64,000 bases of DNA from Hahellaceae bacterium (GTDB taxonomy: Bacteria; Pseudomonadota; Gammaproteobacteria; Pseudomonadales; Oleiphilaceae). The stretch is from contig JACKOB010000006.1 in the NCBI GenBank assembly GCA_024234575.1, positions 248,001-312,000 of the forward strand, written 5' to 3'. Both the position numbers and the translations under genes were made by a program. Shown one piece after another: positions 10,606 through 22,456 of the stretch (position 1 is the first letter of the stretch; every line of letters begins with the position of its first letter). The notes beneath the pieces were generated by a model. It worked only from the letters and a program-made list of their open reading frames with translations. It made no database searches and was not told the origin of the DNA.

Positions 10606-11640
10606 CTATAACCCGATGGTGCCGAACTCTTTGCTTTTTTTAGCCCGTTGCCACATCGCCTCAAACTCATCTCGTAAAACTTTAACACGACCTGCCGTAC
10701 GAAAATTGGCAAAACCCTCGTAAACATCATGCTCTAAGCGGTGTAAAGCCATATATCTGTCCGCCAGCATAAATGCGGCGCCAGTTGTGGGGTAATCCTG
10801 GTCGCAAATTTTAATGCTTATTTTACTAGGTAGTCGTTCTGCCAGGGCCACAAGCGGGTGATGTCTTTTAACTATTGAGCGAGCATCTTTAATCAATAGA
10901 CGCACCTCCGATGCGGGATGTGATCTGGCGATTGCTGAAATATAGTCAACAATCTGGGAGTCGCTGTATAGCTCGTGTTCAAGGTCGTGGCTATAAATCT
11001 CTACTTTGTTTTTAGCCTGAAGCAGCATCGTTCTCGCAAGAGTGCGGCATTCTTCAATGTTATGGAAGTGCCAGGTTGATTCATCTTTACCTGCGCATAA
11101 TGGTGACTTTACCTGTTCGGCGGTTTGATCTCCTCTTGCCAGCCATAGGGCCGGAGCCATATGGAACATGTCCATGTGATCGATGCCAGCATCAATAAAC
11201 TGGTCGCCATATGGAACAAAACCGCTGCGCTTATAGAAATCGATGGCGGTTAACTGAGCGCTAAGTTTAAATGAAGTGAAACCTAAGACTTCGACACCAT
11301 AACGGATAACCGCCTGCATAAGCTTGAATGCGATACCTTTGTTGCGGTGGCCTGCATGTACGGCCATGCGGCCAATAATGCCCTGATCGTCGCGCTTACA
11401 GGATTTATACAAGCGCGCACAACCAACGGCTTCTCCTTGTAACGCCGTGTTTGCATCGTTAGTGGTCACAGCCCCATCAACAAGGCGCGCACTAAAGTGA
11501 ACAGAGTGCTCGTCCATCTCATCAAATTCAAGTTCAACGGGAACATGCTGTTCGTTGATAAAAATTTGCTTCCGTAGAGCAAGAATATCTGCTGGCAGAG
11601 ATTCCCAGCGATAGGATGATATTTTTATAGAGTTATTCAA
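10606..11640 (-). CDS. GNAT acetyltransferase fused to a second domain
   Basis: A 344-residue two-part protein. The first half (about 1-155) is a GNAT N-acetyltransferase of the ElaA-like sort, with the acetyl-CoA loop GRMAVHAGHRNKGIAFKLM. The second half (about 185-335) begins with CRTLARTMLLQAKNKVEIYSHDLE and resembles a domain seen attached to GNATs in Pseudomonas and Marinobacter, of unknown function. The start appears to be TTG at 11640, overlapping the roxA stop by 8 bases, and no better start occurs until well inside the GNAT fold. It is probably co-transcribed with roxA. The substrate is unknown. Confidence 0.8.
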   Translation of the reverse strand: MNNSIKISSYRWESLPADILALRKQIFINEQHVPVELEFDEMDEHSVHFSARLVDGAVTTNDANTALQGEAVGCARLYKSCKRDDQGIIGRMAVHAGHRNKGIAFKLMQAVIRYGVEVLGFTSFKLSAQLTAIDFYKRSGFVPYGDQFIDAGIDHMDMFHMAPALWLARGDQTAEQVKSPLCAGKDESTWHFHNIEECRTLARTMLLQAKNKVEIYSHDLEHELYSDSQIVDYISAIARSHPASEVRLLIKDARSIVKRHHPLVALAERLPSKISIKICDQDYPTTGAAFMLADRYMALHRLEHDVYEGFANFRTAGRVKVLRDEFEAMWQRAKKSKEFGTIGL

Positions 11641-12787
11641 AATATAAACTGCCTGTATTGATCAATTTTGCCAACAGATCATCGATATCTCCGTGCCGGG
11701 CGAAGGTTGCTAATTCGTCAATCGCCATACGGCGCTTTTCGCTAAGCCGCTGCACAAAAGATAGCTGACTTTTGCTAAGTGCGTATGCTTCGCCATCAAC
11801 AAAAAGTGTCATCAGATCATTATTGGGGGTTGTATAGCAGAACCGTGAACCTTCATTCCATACAAGCCACTCACTTTCATCACAGAGGGCGAGCAGGTCG
11901 TCGGTGCTAATCTCGTCTTCAGGTGCCGACACAATTTCGGGATTTTTAGGTTGCGTAGAGAAACAGCCAAACCACTGGGTAATGTTGTCATCATTAAGGT
12001 GCTGCCTAATAATGTTGCCGAGTTCTGCGATAACATCCGGTTGTATTTCCCCAGGATGCTTTTGTAGTGATTGGGAACGCATCTGTAAATGCTTGTTTTC
12101 AACCATTGTGTCTAGAATGTGCCGGCTGACATCCTCTAGGATTTCTTCATGGCTGGGGGCGCGAAACCCGATTGACAGGGTGATCCCATCCGTCATGGCT
12201 GTGCCAAAGTGCGCCACACGAGCAGGTAAATAGAGCATATCACCCGGTTGTAGTACCCAGCTGTCCACTTCTTCAAAAGTGTCTAGAATTCTTAATGGCG
12301 TGCCTTTAACACAGGGTTCGCTATGGTTGCAGGTTTGTCCTATCTTCCAGTCTCTTTCACCAAGGCCTTGCAATAAAAAGACATCGTACTCGTCAAAATG
12401 TGGCCCAACACTGCCGCCTGGAGGGGAAAAACTGGCCATTATGTCATCAAGTTGCCAGTTGGGTAAAAAACGGAAGCAATCAAGCAGGTCAGCCAGTTCC
12501 GGAATCCAGTGATCGACCCCTTGTACCAGTAAGCTCCAGTCTGCTTTAGGTAAGTGACTAAATTTGTCTTCGTTGAATGGGCCTTGTTCGAGCTGCCATT
12601 TTTTTTTGTTCAGTTGTCGATAGACCAGTCTGCTTTCCACTTCTGGTTCGCAGGCAAGCCCCGCCAATTCATCTGGCGTAACCGGGCAGGTAAAGTTTGG
12701 AAAAGCCTGACGAATAAGTAACGGCTTCTTTTGCCAGTATTCTGAAAAAAAAGTATCGGATGAAATGCTATTAAAAAGCTGGGGCAT
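11633..12787 (-). CDS. roxA: Ribosomal protein L16 arginine hydroxylase RoxA (YcfD)
   Basis: A 2-oxoglutarate/Fe(II) oxygenase of the JmjC cupin family that hydroxylates Arg81 of ribosomal protein L16. The 384-residue length matches the family. The iron site shows as HFD in GPHFDEYDVFLL plus the downstream His in ARVAHFGTAM. The C-terminal half is the dimerisation and winged-helix region typical of ribosomal oxygenases. It lies downstream of purB with a hairpin between, and its stop overlaps the GNAT start, so the two are probably translated together. Confidence 0.9.
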   Translation of the reverse strand: MPQLFNSISSDTFFSEYWQKKPLLIRQAFPNFTCPVTPDELAGLACEPEVESRLVYRQLNKKKWQLEQGPFNEDKFSHLPKADWSLLVQGVDHWIPELADLLDCFRFLPNWQLDDIMASFSPPGGSVGPHFDEYDVFLLQGLGERDWKIGQTCNHSEPCVKGTPLRILDTFEEVDSWVLQPGDMLYLPARVAHFGTAMTDGITLSIGFRAPSHEEILEDVSRHILDTMVENKHLQMRSQSLQKHPGEIQPDVIAELGNIIRQHLNDDNITQWFGCFSTQPKNPEIVSAPEDEISTDDLLALCDESEWLVWNEGSRFCYTTPNNDLMTLFVDGEAYALSKSQLSFVQRLSEKRRMAIDELATFARHGDIDDLLAKLINTGSLYFE

Positions 12788-12857
12788 ATAAACCTGTCTT
12801 GAGATATTGGCAATATTGCCTTTGCAACAGGTGATCTATTCCTGTAGCCAGACTTAA

Positions 12858-12896
12858 CCCCTGATCATTGGCCGATCTACACTGGCTGATCAGGGG
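12858..12896. repeat. Inverted repeat between purB and roxA
   Basis: Perfect 10-bp arms CCCCTGATCA (12858-12867) and TGATCAGGGG (12887-12896) around a 19-base loop, in the 135-base gap between purB and roxA. There is no T-run on either side, so it may be a processing or attenuation hairpin rather than a classic terminator. Confidence 0.6.
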
Positions 12897-12922
12897 CGGC
12901 GAGTCTCGAAGTTAATGTGCCA

Positions 12923-14973
<2,051 letters not shown>

Positions 14974-15050
14974 AATACGACTCTTTATGTAGATTAATCT
15001 TTACGAAAGCTAACTGGCGAATTTGCCACCAGCGGTGTATCTGTGAGTTA

Positions 15051-16166
15051 TTAATAGTCTGGTGTGACTGCCGACTCTATGATGCCGCCACCCAGGCAAA
15101 TATCTCCATCATAAAAGACGACGGATTGCCCCGGTGTGACAGCCCTTTGTGGCGTATCAAACAGGACTCTATAACCACCATCGGCCTGTTGCTGAACTTC
15201 ACACAGCTGATCAGGTTGACGATAGCGCACTTTCGCGTTCAGGCGCACTGGCAGCGCCGGGCATTGGTTGTTAATCCAGAATATATGCGACGCCTTGAGT
15301 TCGCTGCTAAAGAGCAGGGGGTCATTCTTGCCTTGCACTGCTATCAATCGATTATTCGGCAGGTCTTTACCGGCAACATACCAGGGCGCTTCGCCATAGC
15401 TGTTAAGACCGCCGATGCCGAGCCCTTGTCTTTGTCCAATCGTGTGATACATCAGCCCTTGGTGCTTGCCTATTACATCGCCATTGGGCGTTACAATATC
15501 ACCTGGCTGTGCCGGTAAATACTGCTGCAGGAAGTCTTTAAAGCGCCGTTCGCCGATAAAACAAATGCCGGTACTGTCTTTTTTATCTGCCGTTACCAAT
15601 TCAAGCTTTTCGGCGATAGCTCTTACTGCAGGTTTTTCAAGTTCACCAACAGGAAACAGGGTTTTTGCAATTTTGTCTTCCGCTACCTGGTGTAAGAAAT
15701 AGCTTTGATCTTTGTTGTTATCAATGCCTTTAAGTAAGACGGTTTTTTCTACATTGTTTAATGACGGTACGGGAACTATCCCTTTACGAACATAATGGCC
15801 GGTCGCGATGAAGTCAGCACCCAAGTGGGTGGCGTAATCTAAGAAAGCTTTGAACTTTATTTCTTTGTTGCACAGAATGTCGGGGTTGGGTGTTCTTCCT
15901 GCTTTGTATTCAGCCAGGAAGTACTCGAAAACATTGTCCCAGTATTCGGCGGCAAAGTTCGCCGTGTGTAGCTTTATGCCCAGTTTGTCAGCGACTTGCT
16001 GGGCGTCTTTCAGGTCTTCAATCGCGGTACAGTATTCAGTGCCGTCATCTTCGTCCCAGTTTTTCATAAATAGCCCTTCGACCAGGTAGCCCTGTTCGAT
16101 AAGAAGGGCTGCCGATACCGATGAATCGACCCCTCCGGACATGCCTACGATGACTCTCTGCGCCAC
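15051..16166 (-). CDS. mnmA: tRNA 2-thiouridylase MnmA
   Basis: Adenylates and thiolates U34 of tRNA-Lys, -Glu and -Gln (s2U34) using sulfur relayed by TusE. The 371-residue protein has the PP-loop GMSGGVDSS at residues 8-16, the first catalytic Cys in [12 protein letters not shown] and the second in [10 protein letters not shown]. The C-terminal beta-barrel domain is complete (ending in a [12 protein letters not shown] region). It belongs to the rluE-nudJ-mnmA-hflD-purB series, with a 132-base gap upstream to nudJ. Confidence 0.97.
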   Translation of the reverse strand: MAQRVIVGMSGGVDSSVSAALLIEQGYLVEGLFMKNWDEDDGTEYCTAIEDLKDAQQVADKLGIKLHTANFAAEYWDNVFEYFLAEYKAGRTPNPDILCNKEIKFKAFLDYATHLGADFIATGHYVRKGIVPVPSLNNVEKTVLLKGIDNNKDQSYFLHQVAEDKIAKTLFPVGELEKPAVRAIAEKLELVTADKKDSTGICFIGERRFKDFLQQYLPAQPGDIVTPNGDVIGKHQGLMYHTIGQRQGLGIGGLNSYGEAPWYVAGKDLPNNRLIAVQGKNDPLLFSSELKASHIFWINNQCPALPVRLNAKVRYRQPDQLCEVQQQADGGYRVLFDTPQRAVTPGQSVVFYDGDICLGGGIIESAVTPDY

Positions 16167-16298
16167 TACAAACCTACCGTGCTTTGTGCAATTTAATTTC
16201 TGGCCTGGAAATACAAGGATTAACCGCTAAAAAAAGCCGGGTATACTAACACTTTCAGTCAAACTAATCACGACTATGTATGGTCATACGCCAGTATA

Positions 16299-16769
16299 TC
16301 AACCGTTGCCATGTTGTGTTGTAAAGCGATGCTGCTCGTGAATAATGCTCAATGGGTAGCATTCACCGGCAAGATAGGCGTCGATACAGTCGATTACCAG
16401 TGGTGATCTCAATTGCTCATGGCGTGCGATCAGTTCATCTCTGGAAAGCCAAAGTGGCTGGATAATACCTTCGTCCAGCTCGGTCGTAATCTGCTCCAGT
16501 GCCTTGGCGGCAAAGCAGAAGCGGTAATAAGTGAGGTCGGTGCCGGGCGGGGTAAAGGTAAACAGACCGATAAAGTGGGTAATGTCTACTTTGTAGCCGG
16601 TTTCTTCCAGGGCCTCTCTTGCCGCAGCGGTAAGGACTAGCTCACCCTCATCAATGTGTCCCGCCGGTTGATTAATCACCTTTTTACCGTTGCTAAACTC
16701 TTCCACGACGAGAAATTTTCCGTCTTGTTCACAAATTACTGCTACGGTGGCGTTGGGCTTCCATGTCAT
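16299..16769 (-). CDS. nudJ: NUDIX phosphatase NudJ
   Basis: A 156-residue NUDIX hydrolase. The box [20 protein letters not shown] plus TGY matches GX5EX7REUXEEXGU exactly. NudJ of E. coli hydrolyses thiamine pyrophosphate precursors and nucleoside di- and triphosphates. Its start overlaps the rluE stop by four bases (ATGA), so it is translationally coupled, and it lies just before mnmA, the usual position of nudJ. Confidence 0.9.
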   Translation of the reverse strand: MTWKPNATVAVICEQDGKFLVVEEFSNGKKVINQPAGHIDEGELVLTAAAREALEETGYKVDITHFIGLFTFTPPGTDLTYYRFCFAAKALEQITTELDEGIIQPLWLSRDELIARHEQLRSPLVIDCIDAYLAGECYPLSIIHEQHRFTTQHGNG

Positions 16770-17389
16770 CTCTGTTTTCTCCTCGGTGGTTTTCTTTTAT
16801 GAGTGGGTTTATGCGGTTGCTTGTTGGCATAAGTGCTTTTTTCTGGCACGTGAATTTCTAGTGTTTTGCACTCGCCGGGTAATAAGCTTTCAAGTTTCCA
16901 CTCTGCGGCAGCAACCCTTACCAGGCGTAATGTCGGGTAGCCGATGTGGGCTGTCATCCTGCGAACTTGTCTGTTCCGACCTTCGGTAATGGTGATCTCA
17001 ATCCACGATGTCGGGATGCTTTTGCGTTCTCGGACAGGAGGGTCTCTGTGCCATAACGGTGGCTCAGGTATAGGCTTAACGATAGCGGGTTTGGTGGGGC
17101 CATCTTTTAACGTGACCCCTTGACGCAGTGGTTGCAATGCGTCATTGCTCACCTCTCCCTCTACTTGCACCCAGTATGTCTTGCCGGTTTTGTGGCGAGG
17201 GTGTGCGATCTGATGTTGCAGGGTGCCGGAGTCAGTCAGAAGCAAAAGCCCTTCTGAGTCGTAGTCGAGTCTTCCGGCAACATAGACATCTTTGTCTGAA
17301 ATGTAATCGGACAGCGTCTTTCTGCCTTCTTTGTCGGTAAATTGGCTGAGCACATTGAATGGTTTGTTAAATAGTATTAGCTTGCTCAT
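16766..17389 (-). CDS. rluE: 23S rRNA pseudouridine(2457) synthase RluE
   Basis: RsuA/RluB/E/F family pseudouridine synthase of 207 residues. The catalytic Asp is in [17 protein letters not shown], and the C-terminal [19 protein letters not shown] motif is typical. There is no N-terminal S4 domain, as expected for RluE. The C-terminus ends in a Lys/Arg/Pro-rich tail (about 185-207) that could contact rRNA. It heads the rluE-nudJ pair and is divergent from icd, with a gap of under 200 bases holding both promoters. Confidence 0.9.
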   Translation of the reverse strand: MSKLILFNKPFNVLSQFTDKEGRKTLSDYISDKDVYVAGRLDYDSEGLLLLTDSGTLQHQIAHPRHKTGKTYWVQVEGEVSNDALQPLRQGVTLKDGPTKPAIVKPIPEPPLWHRDPPVRERKSIPTSWIEITITEGRNRQVRRMTAHIGYPTLRLVRVAAAEWKLESLLPGECKTLEIHVPEKSTYANKQPHKPTHKRKPPRRKQR

Positions 17390-17577
17390 CGTCTAAGAAT
17401 GGTGCCTTTTTCTGGGTGTGCGTGGTTTTTTCGTCACAAAACAGGGGTTGCAGAATTACATTTTACGCTTCGTAATAAAACTACAAAATGGCTGTTTTGT
17501 GTTGTATTCTCGAATGTAACGACTTGCGCTGGTAGCGCTATTCTTTGTTAGTTTGCACACCTCAAATGGAGTTAGCA

Positions 17578-18837
17578 ATGGGATACCAGAAGATAAAGGT
17601 TCCTGCAGATGGAGCCCCTATAACCGTAAATGCCGACCTTTCACTGACCGTACCAAACCATCCTATTATCCCATATATCGAAGGTGACGGTATTGGGGTT
17701 GATGTCACCCCGCCGATGATTCGTGTTGTCAATGCTGCCGTTGAGAAAGCGTACGGGTCGAAATGTGCTATTGCCTGGATGGAGGTATATGCCGGTGAAA
17801 AAGCAACAAAAATTTACGGTCCTGATGTGTGGCTTCCTGCAGAAACATTAGAAGCGCTGACAGAGTTCTCGGTGGGTATCAAAGGTCCTTTAACCACGCC
17901 AGTGGGCGGTGGTATTCGCAGCCTCAATGTAGCTTTGCGACAAGAGCTGGATTTATATGTCTGTCAGCGTCCAGTGCGTTGGTTCAAAGGGGTGCCAAGC
18001 CCTGTTAGCCATCCCGAAAAGACTGATATGGTCATCTTTCGTGAAAACTCCGAAGATATTTATGCGGGTATAGAGTGGAAGGCTGATAGTGATGAGGCCA
18101 AAAAACTGATCAAATTTTTGCGGGAAGAAATGGGGGTTACCAAAATAAGGTTTACCGAGGGGTGCGGAATAGGTATTAAACCGGTATCTGAAGAGGGCAC
18201 CAAGAGGCTGGTTAGAAAGGCTATCCAGTTCGCCATTGATAATGACAAACCTTCTGTGACGCTCGTGCACAAAGGTAATATCATGAAGTATACCGAAGGG
18301 GCTTTTAAAGATTGGGGCTATGAGTTAGCGCGGGAACGTTTTGGTGCAACCCCTTTGGATGGTGGCCCTTGGCACGAATTCATCAATCCGAAAACCGGTA
18401 ATCAGATTATTATTAAAGATGTAATTGCCGATGCTTTTTTGCAACAGATTTTAATGAGGCCTGAAGACTATAGTGTTATTGCGACGCTAAACCTCAATGG
18501 TGATTATATCTCTGATGCTCTTGCTGCCGAGGTTGGCGGCATTGGCATCGCTCCTGGTGCCAATATGGGTGGCAGCGTGGCAGTATTTGAGGCGACTCAT
18601 GGCACCGCCCCAAAATATGCGGGTCAGGATAAGGTCAATCCCGGTTCGTTGATTTTGTCTGCAGAGATGATGCTTCGGCATATGGGGTGGACTGAAGCCG
18701 CTGATTTGATTCTTAAGGGGGTTGAAGGTGCAATCGAGGCGAAAACCGTTACATACGATTTTGAGCGATTAATGCCAGACGCAACCTTGCTTAAGTCGTC
18801 TGAGTTTGGTGAGGCGATTATCCGAAAAATGGATTAA
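17578..18837 (+). CDS. icd: NADP-dependent isocitrate dehydrogenase
   Basis: TCA-cycle enzyme converting isocitrate to 2-oxoglutarate. The 419-residue protein is nearly collinear with E. coli Icd. The [13 protein letters not shown] loop carries the serine phosphorylated by AceK (Ser113 in E. coli), and [10 protein letters not shown] and NMNGDYISD-type cofactor segments (here [13 protein letters not shown]) are intact. I start at the ATG at 17578, eight bases after GGAG (17567-17570), because [12 protein letters not shown] matches the family start; 11 upstream residues in frame are dropped. It ends at a clear terminator. Confidence 0.97.
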   Translation: MGYQKIKVPADGAPITVNADLSLTVPNHPIIPYIEGDGIGVDVTPPMIRVVNAAVEKAYGSKCAIAWMEVYAGEKATKIYGPDVWLPAETLEALTEFSVGIKGPLTTPVGGGIRSLNVALRQELDLYVCQRPVRWFKGVPSPVSHPEKTDMVIFRENSEDIYAGIEWKADSDEAKKLIKFLREEMGVTKIRFTEGCGIGIKPVSEEGTKRLVRKAIQFAIDNDKPSVTLVHKGNIMKYTEGAFKDWGYELARERFGATPLDGGPWHEFINPKTGNQIIIKDVIADAFLQQILMRPEDYSVIATLNLNGDYISDALAAEVGGIGIAPGANMGGSVAVFEATHGTAPKYAGQDKVNPGSLILSAEMMLRHMGWTEAADLILKGVEGAIEAKTVTYDFERLMPDATLLKSSEFGEAIIRKMD

Positions 18838-18850
18838 AAGTGCCGGTCCA

Positions 18851-18875
18851 AAAAGCGCCGAAGGGCGCTTTTTTT
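18851..18875 (+). terminator. Rho-independent terminator of icd
   Basis: Stem AAAAGCGCC / GGCGCTTTT with loop GAAG and a T-run, 14 bases after the icd stop. Confidence 0.9.
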
Positions 18876-19008
18876 ATGCATTGCCGCTAACGGCATGCTA
18901 TGCCTGTTAAAACAAAAAGTGGGTGTGCGTCTGTTTTCGTCTTATAACAGGTGTTTTTCAGGCCGAGCGAAACCGCCATTTTAAATGGATTCAATAAATC
19001 GTATGCAA

Positions 19009-19082
19009 ACTCAATTAAAGACAAAGTTTGGCGCGAGCGAGCCCGCAACGTCTGAATCAACCAACATTGTCTTTAATTGAGT
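19009..19082. repeat. 16-bp perfect inverted repeat in the icd/cspD gap
   Basis: Arms ACTCAATTAAAGACAA (19009-19024) and TTGTCTTTAATTGAGT (19067-19082) are exact reverse complements around a 42-base loop that is GC-rich in its first half. It lies 22 bases after the cspD stop (minus strand) and after the icd terminator. The arms are AT-rich, so it is not a standard terminator. The rest of 18876-19103 shows nothing else that I recognise. Confidence 0.75.
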
Positions 19083-19103
19083 GTGGCGCAATAATCAAAG
19101 CTA

Positions 19104-19409
19104 TCAAGCACCGACCGCTTGGCGGTGTTCGTAGTGAATAGCTTCGTTTTTATTGGCGGTTTCTTCAGATGGCCCATCGTGAGACAGATCTTTTGTCTGC
19201 ACTTCCGTCACCGGAGAAATATTCACCGCGTGGGTGCCTTTGTTTCCGGGTTGTTTCTCAAATCTGACAGCTTGACCAGCTTTAAGTGTTTTGTAACCGT
19301 CCATTTCAATTGATGAGAAGTGGGCGAACAAATCCTCGGTGCCACCGTCTTCAATGATGAAGCCGTAACCCTTTGCATTGTTAAACCACTTGACTGTACC
19401 GGTAGGCAT
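19104..19409 (-). CDS. cspD: Cold-shock-domain protein CspD
   Basis: A 101-residue cold-shock-domain protein. The RNA/ssDNA-binding motifs RNP1 (KGYGFI) and RNP2 (DLFAHF) lie in residues 1-68, followed by a hydrophilic tail (about 69-101). The tail and the position divergent from clpS-clpA mark it as CspD, the stationary-phase paralogue that inhibits replication in E. coli, where it is degraded by Lon. The 297-base AT-rich gap to clpS holds the divergent promoters, but I cannot place them with confidence. Confidence 0.92.
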   Translation of the reverse strand: MPTGTVKWFNNAKGYGFIIEDGGTEDLFAHFSSIEMDGYKTLKAGQAVRFEKQPGNKGTHAVNISPVTEVQTKDLSHDGPSEETANKNEAIHYEHRQAVGA

Positions 19410-19706
19410 ACTCGACTCCCTTGTCTTTCTCTATTACTGTCTGGCATAACAGACAGTTATTTTATTTTTATTTAATATTTTATTGATTTTATTTTTTGCG
19501 CCCTTACTTTTTACTATTAGTAACAGATAGTCAAGAGATCACCTCTAGTTTGTTGCAAAATTGCGAGGTAAGATCCTTATTATAAAGATGATGCGAATGA
19601 GGCTCACAATTAATGAGAGTAAAGTGTTGTCCGGGGTTTATGTGGGCGGAAAGTTTCTGACTGATCATATAATTAATGAAAAGTTGTAAAATTTAGTTGG
19701 TACAAC

Positions 19707-20072
19707 ATGAGTATTTTTAAGAATAGTCTACTAGTATTAAATCAAGGCGGTGATCAGGACAGTCATTCAGATAAAGAAGGCTCTACAGCGTTATTGACGG
19801 CCAAGCCAGCGCTCAAGAAACCTTCTTTGTTCAAAGTAGTGATGATGAATGATGACTACACACCTATGGATTTTGTAGTGGAAGTATTAATGAATTTTTT
19901 TGCAATGAATGAGGAAAAGGCGACGCAAGTGATGCTCGCTGTACATACGCAGGGGAAAGCTGTTTGTGGCGTTTACACTCGGGATATAGCAGAAACGAAA
20001 GCTGCGCAGGTAAACCAATATTCGATTGAGTGTGAACATCCATTACTGTGTGAGATAGAACGAGCAGACTAA
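19707..20072 (+). CDS. clpS: ClpAP adaptor protein ClpS
   Basis: N-recognin of 121 residues that delivers N-degron substrates (Leu, Phe, Trp, Tyr N-termini) to ClpA. The core motif [17 protein letters not shown] (about 46-62) and the [20 protein letters not shown] stretch are intact. The N-terminal 38 residues form the extended tail, here longer than in E. coli. No clear Shine-Dalgarno precedes the ATG. The stop is 15 bases before clpA. The N-degron makers ate and aat lie a few kb downstream, so the whole N-end-rule pathway is clustered. Confidence 0.96.
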   Translation: MSIFKNSLLVLNQGGDQDSHSDKEGSTALLTAKPALKKPSLFKVVMMNDDYTPMDFVVEVLMNFFAMNEEKATQVMLAVHTQGKAVCGVYTRDIAETKAAQVNQYSIECEHPLLCEIERAD

Positions 20073-20087
20073 AATTTGGGGTGACCT

Positions 20088-22361
20088 ATGCTGAGTAAAG
20101 ACCTCGAACTTACGCTTAACGCGGCATTTAAATGTGCACGCGATAAGCGCCATGAGTTTATGACTGTAGAGCACTTGCTGCTGGCATTGCTTGATAATGA
20201 TGCGGCGGCAAAAGTGTTGTCCGCGTGCGGAGCCGATATCAATCGCCTTAAAGCTGAATTGACCGAGTTTGTTGATTCTACTACACCGCTGATTCCTAAT
20301 GATGACCTCGAAAGAGAAACCCAGCCGACTCTTGGCTTTCAGAGAGTGTTGCAACGGGCAGTGTTTCATGTGCAATCTTCCGGCAAGAAAGAAGTTACGG
20401 GCGCAAATGTGCTGGTTGCCATCTTTAGCGAACAAGAGAGTCAGGCGGTATACGTCCTTAAGAAACAAAGTATCGCGCGTGTCGATGTCGTTAATTACAT
20501 CTCTCATGGTATCTCGAAAGTACCAGGACATGGCGAGCAGGAAAGTCAGGAATCTGAACAGCAAGAAGAGACAGCAGAAGAGGGCGGCAGCACAAACCCG
20601 CTTGACTCTTATGCGGCAAATTTAAATGAGCAGGCGAAACAGGGGCGTATTGATCCGCTTATTGGTCGAGAAAAAGAAGTTGAAAGAGTTGTTCAGATTC
20701 TTTCCCGACGACGTAAGAATAACCCGTTGCTGGTTGGCGAAGCTGGCGTTGGTAAAACCGCCATTGCCGAAGGTTTAGCGAAGCAAATCGTGGACGGTAA
20801 TGTGCCGGAAGTGATGGCTGATGCGGTGGTCTATTCGCTTGATCTGGGGTCGTTGCTGGCCGGAACCAAGTATCGCGGCGACTTTGAAAAACGCTTTAAG
20901 GCGCTGTTGGCAGAGCTAAAGAAGCAAAAGCACTCTATTCTGTTTATTGATGAAATTCATACCATTATTGGGGCGGGTTCAGCCTCCGGCGGTGTGATGG
21001 ATGCGTCAAACCTGCTAAAACCAATGTTAAGCAGTGGTGAATTGCGTTGTATTGGGTCTACTACTTTTACCGAGTTCCGCGGCATCTTCGAAAAAGACAG
21101 TGCCCTGGCACGACGCTTTCAGAAGATCGACGTAGTAGAGCCTAGCGTTGATGATACTTACCTCATACTTAAAGGCCTGAAGCCACAGTTTGAAAAGTAT
21201 CATGACCTGAAATACACCGATAAGGCACTGCGTGCAGCGGCAGAACTTGCCGACAGGTATATTACTGACCGTCATATGCCTGATAAAGCGATTGACGTCA
21301 TCGATGAGGCTGGTGCCAGTCAGCGACTTAAACCGCAAACGAAACGAAAAAAAGTAATAGGTGTTTCCACCATTGAAGATATTGTTGCGATGATTGCACG
21401 AATCCCTCCGAAGAATGTATCGACGTCAGATAAGGATTTGTTGAAGAATCTCGAGCGCGATCTCAAAATGGTTGTGTTTGGACAGGATGAAGCCATTGGA
21501 TCGCTCTCAACAGCGATCAAGCTGGCGCGGGCGGGGCTGAAGTCCCATGACAAACCTGACGGCGCGTTTTTGTTTGCGGGGCCAACTGGTGTCGGTAAGA
21601 CAGAGGTTACCAAGCAGCTTGCTAAAGTGCTGGGCATCGAGTTGATACGCTTCGATATGTCGGAGTATATGGAGCGGCATACCGTTTCACGCTTGATTGG
21701 CGCACCCCCAGGATATGTGGGGTATGATCAGGGCGGCTTGTTGACAGAGGCTGTGAATAAGGCACCACACTGTGTGCTGTTGCTTGATGAGATAGAGAAA
21801 GCGCATCCCGAAGTCTTTAACTTGCTGTTGCAGGTGATGGATCATGGCACGTTGACAGATAATAATGGCCGTAAGGCTGATTTTAGGCATGTGATAATGG
21901 TGATGACAACCAATGCGGGTGCCGAGTTATTAAGTCGCCGGTCGATTGGTTTTAGCACTCAGGATCATAGTACTGATGGAATGGAGGCGATTAACAAGGT
22001 CTTCACGCCTGAGTTTAGAAACAGGCTTGACGCCATTATTCAGTTTGCAAGGCTCTCGAAAGATACGATCACGCACGTTGTTGATAAGTTTCTTACTGAG
22101 CTGCAAGCCCAGCTTGATGATAAACGTGTTCACCTGCATGTTGAGGAAGAGGCGAAGCGATGGCTGGCTGAGCGTGGCTATGACGAGCTGATGGGGGCAA
22201 GGCCTATGGGTAGGCTGATAAAAGAGTCAATTAAGAAGCCATTGGCTGAAGAGATCCTCTTTGGTGAGTTATCCGAAGTCGGAGGGGAGGTTCGCGTCTT
22301 CGTAAACAATGACAAGCTTGAGTTTGAATATGAGCACGAGGCGGTAGCATCAGCTGAGTGA
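20088..22361 (+). CDS. clpA: ATP-dependent Clp protease ATPase subunit ClpA
   Basis: Hexameric AAA+ unfoldase of ClpAP, 757 residues. Order: N-domain (1-145, two Clp_N repeats, where ClpS docks), a Gln/Glu-rich linker (about 146-165), D1 with Walker [10 protein letters not shown] and Walker B FIDEIH, then D2 with Walker [10 protein letters not shown] and LLDEIEKAH, and the C-terminal small domain. It has no ClpB-like middle domain. The native terminator just after the stop has been split by an insertion sequence, but the coding sequence is untouched. Confidence 0.97.
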   Translation: MLSKDLELTLNAAFKCARDKRHEFMTVEHLLLALLDNDAAAKVLSACGADINRLKAELTEFVDSTTPLIPNDDLERETQPTLGFQRVLQRAVFHVQSSGKKEVTGANVLVAIFSEQESQAVYVLKKQSIARVDVVNYISHGISKVPGHGEQESQESEQQEETAEEGGSTNPLDSYAANLNEQAKQGRIDPLIGREKEVERVVQILSRRRKNNPLLVGEAGVGKTAIAEGLAKQIVDGNVPEVMADAVVYSLDLGSLLAGTKYRGDFEKRFKALLAELKKQKHSILFIDEIHTIIGAGSASGGVMDASNLLKPMLSSGELRCIGSTTFTEFRGIFEKDSALARRFQKIDVVEPSVDDTYLILKGLKPQFEKYHDLKYTDKALRAAAELADRYITDRHMPDKAIDVIDEAGASQRLKPQTKRKKVIGVSTIEDIVAMIARIPPKNVSTSDKDLLKNLERDLKMVVFGQDEAIGSLSTAIKLARAGLKSHDKPDGAFLFAGPTGVGKTEVTKQLAKVLGIELIRFDMSEYMERHTVSRLIGAPPGYVGYDQGGLLTEAVNKAPHCVLLLDEIEKAHPEVFNLLLQVMDHGTLTDNNGRKADFRHVIMVMTTNAGAELLSRRSIGFSTQDHSTDGMEAINKVFTPEFRNRLDAIIQFARLSKDTITHVVDKFLTELQAQLDDKRVHLHVEEEAKRWLAERGYDELMGARPMGRLIKESIKKPLAEEILFGELSEVGGEVRVFVNNDKLEFEYEHEAVASAE

Positions 22362-22371
22362 TCAATGAAAT

Positions 22372-22387
22372 AAATAAAAAAGGGCGC
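22372..22387 (+). other. Left half of the disrupted clpA/infA terminator
   Basis: AAATAAAAAAGGGCGC, 11 bases after the clpA stop, is the exact reverse complement of the block at 23968-23983 on the far side of the insertion sequence. Joined with one copy of CATA they form a 16-bp stem with a three-base loop and T-runs on both strands, i.e. a bidirectional terminator for convergent clpA and infA. Confidence 0.9.
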
Positions 22388-22390
22388 ATA
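22387..22390. repeat. Target-site duplication CATA (left copy)
   Basis: CATA directly abuts the left terminal repeat and recurs at 23964-23967 directly after the right one. Four bases is short for certainty, but reconstruction of the target gives a perfect hairpin, which supports it. Confidence 0.75.
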
Positions 22391-22421
22391 GAGAGTGTGT
22401 AAAAACACTCCCTAATAAGTC

Positions 22422-22453
22422 AAAATACCCGTATCAGTCGATGCGGGTATTTT
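22422..22453 (+). terminator. Terminator hairpin upstream of the transposase
   Basis: AAAATACCCG (22422-22431) pairs with CGGGTATTTT (22444-22453), and inner bases extend the stem to about 15 bp with loop AGTC. A T-run follows and runs right into the transposase ATG at 22457. It would block read-through transcription from clpA into the transposase. Confidence 0.85.
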
Positions 22454-22456
22454 TTT

